This document shows positions 13,073 to 15,991 of a stretch of 15,991 nt of DNA, piece by piece. Positions within the stretch are counted from its first letter, which is position 1. Each line of letters starts with the position of its first letter. This DNA is from an uncultured Actinomycetes bacterium. GTDB lineage: Bacteria > Actinomycetota > Aquicultoria > CAJVYJ01. The translations under genes and the position numbers were made by a program. Location of the stretch: assembly GCA_913009475.1 (NCBI GenBank), contig CAJVYJ010000021.1, positions 1 through 15,991 of the forward strand. Direction: 5' to 3'. Under the pieces are notes generated by a model. It did no database searches. It saw nothing but the letters and a program-made list of their open reading frames with translations, and was not told where the DNA came from.

Positions 13073-13750
13073 ATGAAACAAAATAACAACATCTTACTTA
13101 TTGAGGATGACGATTCTATTGCCAGATTTGTTGAGCTTGAACTAATCCATGCCGGTTTTGAGGTAACTGTAAAAAATGACGGCGTTTCAGCTGTCGAAAC
13201 GTTCAAACATGACCCCGCGGATTTAGTGATATTGGATTTAATGCTGCCCGGTCTTGATGGTTACGGCGTTTTCACCCTAATCAAACAGCAAAACAACAAC
13301 ATACCCGTAATTATGCTAACGGCTAAAACAACAACCCGGGAAGTAGTGCGGGGTCTGGAGGCCGGAGCTGATGATTATATCAAGAAACCTTTTGAGATGC
13401 CGGAACTGCTTGCCCGCGTGCAAAATCTTTTACGACGAAAAGAAACGCCCGCGGTTATATCCTATGCTGACCTTAATATTGACCGAAGAAGGCACCAAGC
13501 TACTAGGGCCGGATGTATGCTTGACCTTACCGCCCTTGAATTCGATTTGCTGGCCTACTTTATTTCCAACCATGAATTAGTACTTTCCCGTGAACAAATA
13601 TACCAGGCGGTATGGAAAGATTCTTATCTACCCGGTACTAATGTCGTGGATGTATTTATTCGCCGGCTAAGAAAAAAAGTTGATGAGCCATTTACCGAAC
13701 AGTTGATAAAAACCATTCGCGGGGTCGGCTACTCGCTTAGGCTTAAGTGA
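13073..13750 (+). CDS. OmpR-family response regulator
   Basis: A 225-residue two-component response regulator. Receiver domain about 4-117: acidic pair D12/D13, phosphoacceptor D55 in LVILDLMLPG, Thr83 and Lys105 in IKKPF. The DNA-binding winged helix, about 130-224, has the typical LTALEFDLLAYF, SREQIYQAVW, NVVDVFIRRLRKKV and IKTIRGVGYSLR segments. The ATG has no strong ribosome site (GGG 5 nt upstream). Its stop overlaps the start of the kinase gene (TGATG), so the pair is co-translated. Four 11-bp-spaced motifs in front of this gene and of two downstream genes are the likely binding sites. The boxes are Pho-like, but the cognate kinase does not look like PhoR, so the signal is unknown. Confidence 0.93.
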   Translation: MKQNNNILLIEDDDSIARFVELELIHAGFEVTVKNDGVSAVETFKHDPADLVILDLMLPGLDGYGVFTLIKQQNNNIPVIMLTAKTTTREVVRGLEAGADDYIKKPFEMPELLARVQNLLRRKETPAVISYADLNIDRRRHQATRAGCMLDLTALEFDLLAYFISNHELVLSREQIYQAVWKDSYLPGTNVVDVFIRRLRKKVDEPFTEQLIKTIRGVGYSLRLK

Positions 13751-15129
13751 TGAGAATCAGCATTAAAGCGCGGCTGACAATCTACAACGCTTTAGTCATA
13801 AGCATATTGTTTGCCGCCCTCTTTTTACTTATATACCGCTCACTTGAAGTAAGCTTGATCGCTTCAGCCCGAGAAACGGTGCTTGATTCAATTGAGCAAG
13901 TTGTTAAGAACGCCGGAAAGAATGACAAAATCAACCAAAGACAGCTGTTGCGCAGCATTGACGGCAGTTTATTAGTCAGGGTACGCACCGCCAAAGGACG
14001 ACCGATTTTGGATTCGCGTAAAGCAAGAAGGCAAGTGGGACCTGATAGTATCTGGCGCTTAGCCCTGTCCCAACATTCAGCAGTTACCGGCATAGCTGAC
14101 TTATCTTCCGAAGCCCCGGATTATGTGGCCGCTCAAAAAATAACTATCGGTGGCAAATTGTTAGTTATCGAAGTCGCCAAACCAATCGGTGATTCGCTCG
14201 ACGCTTTGGATAGATTACGGTCGGTTTTATTGATTGCCGGACTTGTGGTCGCCGGCCTTTCACTGGCCGGCGGCTATTTATTGGCTTATCTTGCCCTGAA
14301 ACCAATCGATATTCTAGCGGCTTCAGCCGAGAGTATATCATCAACGACTTTAGAACAGAGGCTTCCGGTCAAAAACAGATCGGATGAGATCGGTCGCCTG
14401 ACCATAACATTAAATAATCTCTTGAGCCGTTTAGAACAATCATTTACGAGACAACGACAGTTCGTGTCAGATGCCGCCCATGAATTGGCAACACCACTTT
14501 CAAGTATACGCGGCCACTTGGGCATCATTAAATCCTGGGGGTCGGCTAAGCCATCCGTCCGCGAGGAAGCTATTAACCATATTGACATGGCGTCACAGCG
14601 AATGGTGACACTTATTAATGATCTGCTGGCACTAGCAAATTGGGATGAGGAACCAACTTTACATACCCAAGAATTTTCAGTACTGCCGGTTATAAATCAA
14701 GCTGTCAGCCGCATCGCCGACGCCAACAGGGTGACTATTAAGGTCTCTGTAGATGCCGACATTATTGTCTTTGCCGACCGTAAACAGTTTGAACGTCTTA
14801 TTATTATCTTAATCGATAACGCTCTAAAATATACCCCCGCGGACGGACAAGTCATTGTAAGCGCTCGTCCACAAACCGGCCGCCTATTTATTTCCGTATC
14901 GGATACCGGAATCGGCATATCGCCGGCAGATCTGCCCAGAATCTTTGACCGATTCTATCGCACCGATAAAGCCAGAGCCAGGCAGACCGGCGGTACCGGT
15001 CTGGGTTTGGCAATTGCCAAAGCAATCGTTACGGCCCATGGCGGCGAGATTACCGCCGACAGCACCTCGAATCACGGAACAACTATCCGGTTCTGGCTTC
15101 CTAACTTAAAAGCTAAATATTCATCATAA
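13750..15129 (+). CDS. Membrane sensor histidine kinase
   Basis: A 459-residue classic sensor kinase (ATG 13750, overlapping the regulator stop by one base; GTG 13747 is the alternative). TM1 about 11-29, an extracytoplasmic domain of about 128 residues without recognised fold, TM2 about 158-182, HAMP to about 236, HisKA with His244 in SDAAHELATPL (the usual Arg after HEL is Ala), then HATPase: N357 (NALKYT), DTGIGI at 385-390, FDRFYR at 399-404 and GTGLGL at 415-420. It should autophosphorylate and pass phosphate to the upstream regulator. No PAS domain is present. The last codons overlap the first motif of the next operator array. Confidence 0.93.
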   Translation: MRISIKARLTIYNALVISILFAALFLLIYRSLEVSLIASARETVLDSIEQVVKNAGKNDKINQRQLLRSIDGSLLVRVRTAKGRPILDSRKARRQVGPDSIWRLALSQHSAVTGIADLSSEAPDYVAAQKITIGGKLLVIEVAKPIGDSLDALDRLRSVLLIAGLVVAGLSLAGGYLLAYLALKPIDILAASAESISSTTLEQRLPVKNRSDEIGRLTITLNNLLSRLEQSFTRQRQFVSDAAHELATPLSSIRGHLGIIKSWGSAKPSVREEAINHIDMASQRMVTLINDLLALANWDEEPTLHTQEFSVLPVINQAVSRIADANRVTIKVSVDADIIVFADRKQFERLIIILIDNALKYTPADGQVIVSARPQTGRLFISVSDTGIGISPADLPRIFDRFYRTDKARARQTGGTGLGLAIAKAIVTAHGGEITADSTSNHGTTIRFWLPNLKAKYSS

Positions 15130-15184
15130 CTTTATAACTCGTTAATGTTGTATTCATTTATAACTCCGATAATAAACTTATAAT
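15120..15184 (+). promoter_or_regulatory. Four-repeat operator and -10 of the 67-residue protein gene
   Basis: TTCAT, TTTAT, TTAAT and TTCAT start at 15120, 15131, 15142 and 15153, exactly 11 bp apart. TATAAT at 15179-15184 begins 26 bp after the last one, the same offset as in the other two arrays. The first motif overlaps the end of the kinase gene. Confidence 0.75.
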
Positions 15185-15213
15185 TTAATTGATTGGGAGG
15201 CGATAAAGATAAA

Positions 15214-15417
15214 ATGAGACTAGACGAAATTCAACGCAAGCACCGGGAAGAGACAGAAGCGGTTGTTGATGATGCGTTATATGATTCGATGGATCATCTG
15301 ATGAAGGCTTGCAACTACTTTGAAGCTGTCAATCATGATCGGGGAATGAAAGATGAGTTTGCTAAAGGTGTCGCACAAGCACAGCAAGTACTGCTCAAGC
15401 TGGGAATCGAATGTTGA
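15214..15417 (+). CDS. Small helical protein of unknown function
   Basis: A 67-residue charged, probably all-helical cytosolic protein (MRLDEIQRKHREETEAVVDD..., ending LLKLGIEC) with two cysteines, C33 and the last residue. No signal peptide and no family I recognise. ATG 15214 lies 13 nt after GGGAGG; an in-frame TTG at 15193 would overlap that site and is less likely. Its promoter carries the four-repeat operator, so it is a likely target of the adjacent two-component system. Confidence 0.7.
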   Translation: MRLDEIQRKHREETEAVVDDALYDSMDHLMKACNYFEAVNHDRGMKDEFAKGVAQAQQVLLKLGIEC

Positions 15418-15447
15418 ACCGGTTCGGTAAAATTTCCAGAATAAATA

Positions 15448-15512
15448 TTCATCATAAACTAATCATTCGTTAATGTAAGATTCATCTTTGCCTCCGATAA
15501 TGAATTTATCGA
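15448..15512 (+). promoter_or_regulatory. Four-repeat operator and -10 of the acidic secreted protein gene
   Basis: TTCAT, CTAAT, TTAAT and TTCAT start at 15448, 15459, 15470 and 15481, again every 11 bp, with TATCGA at 15507-15512 starting 26 bp after the last. The region 15441-15525 is a diverged duplicate of 15113-15200; both share AAATATTCATCATAA, CGTTAATGT and CTCCGATAAT in the same register. Confidence 0.7.
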
Positions 15513-15529
15513 TAAAGGAGGTGAAAAAT

Positions 15530-15886
15530 ATGAAAAGATATAAGTTAGTAACATGGCTGGTAGGTGGTTTGCTTATGACCGGCCTAATCGGAGGCGCCGT
15601 CGCTTTCGCGACAACCTCAACCCCCGCCGCTACGCCGTCAAAAACCACAGCTGTGGTTAACACAGCCGGGCAACATCTCCAAAGCGCGGCTCAAGACAAG
15701 GGCAAGGAGGAAGTAAAGGGCGTAGATAATGATAACATTCAGGAGGGCCAAGGTCAGCAAGTTGAAGACGGCAAGCCTGATATTGAGGAGAAGAAGGAGA
15801 AAGACCCCGATACGGACAAGATCGAACATGAGAGCCAAAATGAAGGCGGTCCCGAAGCTGCCGGCCCTCTGTGCCAACATAGTTGA
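15530..15886 (+). CDS. Secreted acidic low-complexity protein
   Basis: A 118-residue protein whose ATG follows AAAGGAGGTG by 6 nt; an upstream in-frame ATG at 15488 lies in the promoter and is rejected. The signal peptide is MKRYK, a hydrophobic core to about 24, then AFA with cleavage likely near 27. The mature protein opens with a Thr/Ala/Pro linker and continues as a highly charged, Asp/Glu/Lys/Gln-rich, probably disordered tail (VEDGKPDIEEKKEKDPDTDK), ending in a single-Cys LCQHS. No family recognised; the acidic tail could bind cations. It has a four-repeat operator upstream and is followed 44 nt later by another gene, probably in the same operon. Confidence 0.75.
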   Translation: MKRYKLVTWLVGGLLMTGLIGGAVAFATTSTPAATPSKTTAVVNTAGQHLQSAAQDKGKEEVKGVDNDNIQEGQGQQVEDGKPDIEEKKEKDPDTDKIEHESQNEGGPEAAGPLCQHS

Positions 15887-15892
15887 AACACC

Positions 15893-15922
15893 CCTTGTCT
15901 TAAATTAGTGTAGAGGGCAAGG
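15893..15922 (+). promoter_or_regulatory. Hairpin overlapping the ribosome binding site of the last gene
   Basis: CCTTGTC (15893-15899) pairs with GGCAAGG (15916-15922), seven pairs including one G/T wobble, with a 16-nt loop. It takes up AAGG of the AAGGAGG site at 15919-15925, so translation of the next gene could depend on ribosomes leaving the upstream stop codon at 15886. Confidence 0.35.
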
Positions 15923-15930
15923 AGGTTTTA

Positions 15931-15991
15931 ATGAATAATAATGAAAACAATAAAACGGCCGGGCTATTAGATTCTGTCCTTAGCGGACCGA
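15931..15991 (+). CDS. 5' end of an unidentified gene (cut by the window edge)
   Basis: An ATG preceded by AAGGAGG with 5-nt spacing opens a frame that stays open to the window end. Only about 20 residues are visible (MNNNENNKTAGLLDSVLSGP), hydrophilic at first, with no signal peptide start. It is probably co-transcribed with the acidic secreted protein. Function cannot be told from this fragment. Confidence 0.6.
   Translation, partial: MNNNENNKTAGLLDSVLSGP

Overview
This is the end of a draft, probably metagenomic, contig from an uncultured bacterium that I place only loosely. Strong AGGAGG ribosome binding sites, some apparently leaderless genes, a tungstate transporter (typical of anaerobes), a phosphoglucose isomerase of the type usually fused to transaldolase, and dispersed 'GGATTCCCGATC...GGGAATGAC' palindromes suggest an anaerobic or microaerophilic environmental bacterium, possibly a Gram-positive-type lineage such as Actinobacteriota or Chloroflexota. 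No rRNA or ribosomal protein is present to settle this. Bases 1-140 are not genomic: they hold noise, a poly-T run and a complete Illumina P7 adapter.

Layout. 141-420: tRNA-Glu(UUC) on the minus strand with a downstream inverted repeat. 813-3494 (minus): a cyclase/kynurenine-formamidase-family hydrolase and a stand-alone phosphoglucose isomerase, separated by a 112-bp composite repeat. 3676-4365 (plus): a SufR/DeoR-like regulator with a C-terminal cysteine cluster. 4403-7038 (minus): a tungstate import system, modE-like regulator then tupA, tupB, tupC, with a ModE-type operator in front of tupA. 7263-8111 (plus): a membrane-anchored Clp-fold serine protease of the SDH family. 8496-8619: a strongly paired, GA-rich candidate structured RNA. 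8618-12021 (minus): the preQ0/preQ1 branch of queuosine synthesis, queD-queE and queC-queF, split by about 1.3 kb that holds a 41-residue signal-peptide-like ORF, a six-helix membrane protein and the frameshifted 3' end of an HtrA-type protease gene. 12071-12124: a perfect 54-bp palindrome. 12302-12553: a small exported protein. 12599-12846: two more composite repeats. 13073-15129 (plus): an OmpR-family response regulator and its sensor kinase. 15214-15991 (plus): a 67-residue helical protein, a secreted acidic protein and the start of another gene.

The most interesting pattern is regulatory. Three promoters (in front of the response regulator, the 67-residue protein and the acidic secreted protein) each carry four tandem motifs spaced exactly 11 bp apart, and in all three a candidate -10 hexamer starts exactly 26 bp after the fourth motif core. 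This is the architecture of an OmpR/PhoB-type activator site overlapping -35. It implies an autoregulated two-component system that drives an adjacent cluster of small, uncharacterised, partly exported proteins.
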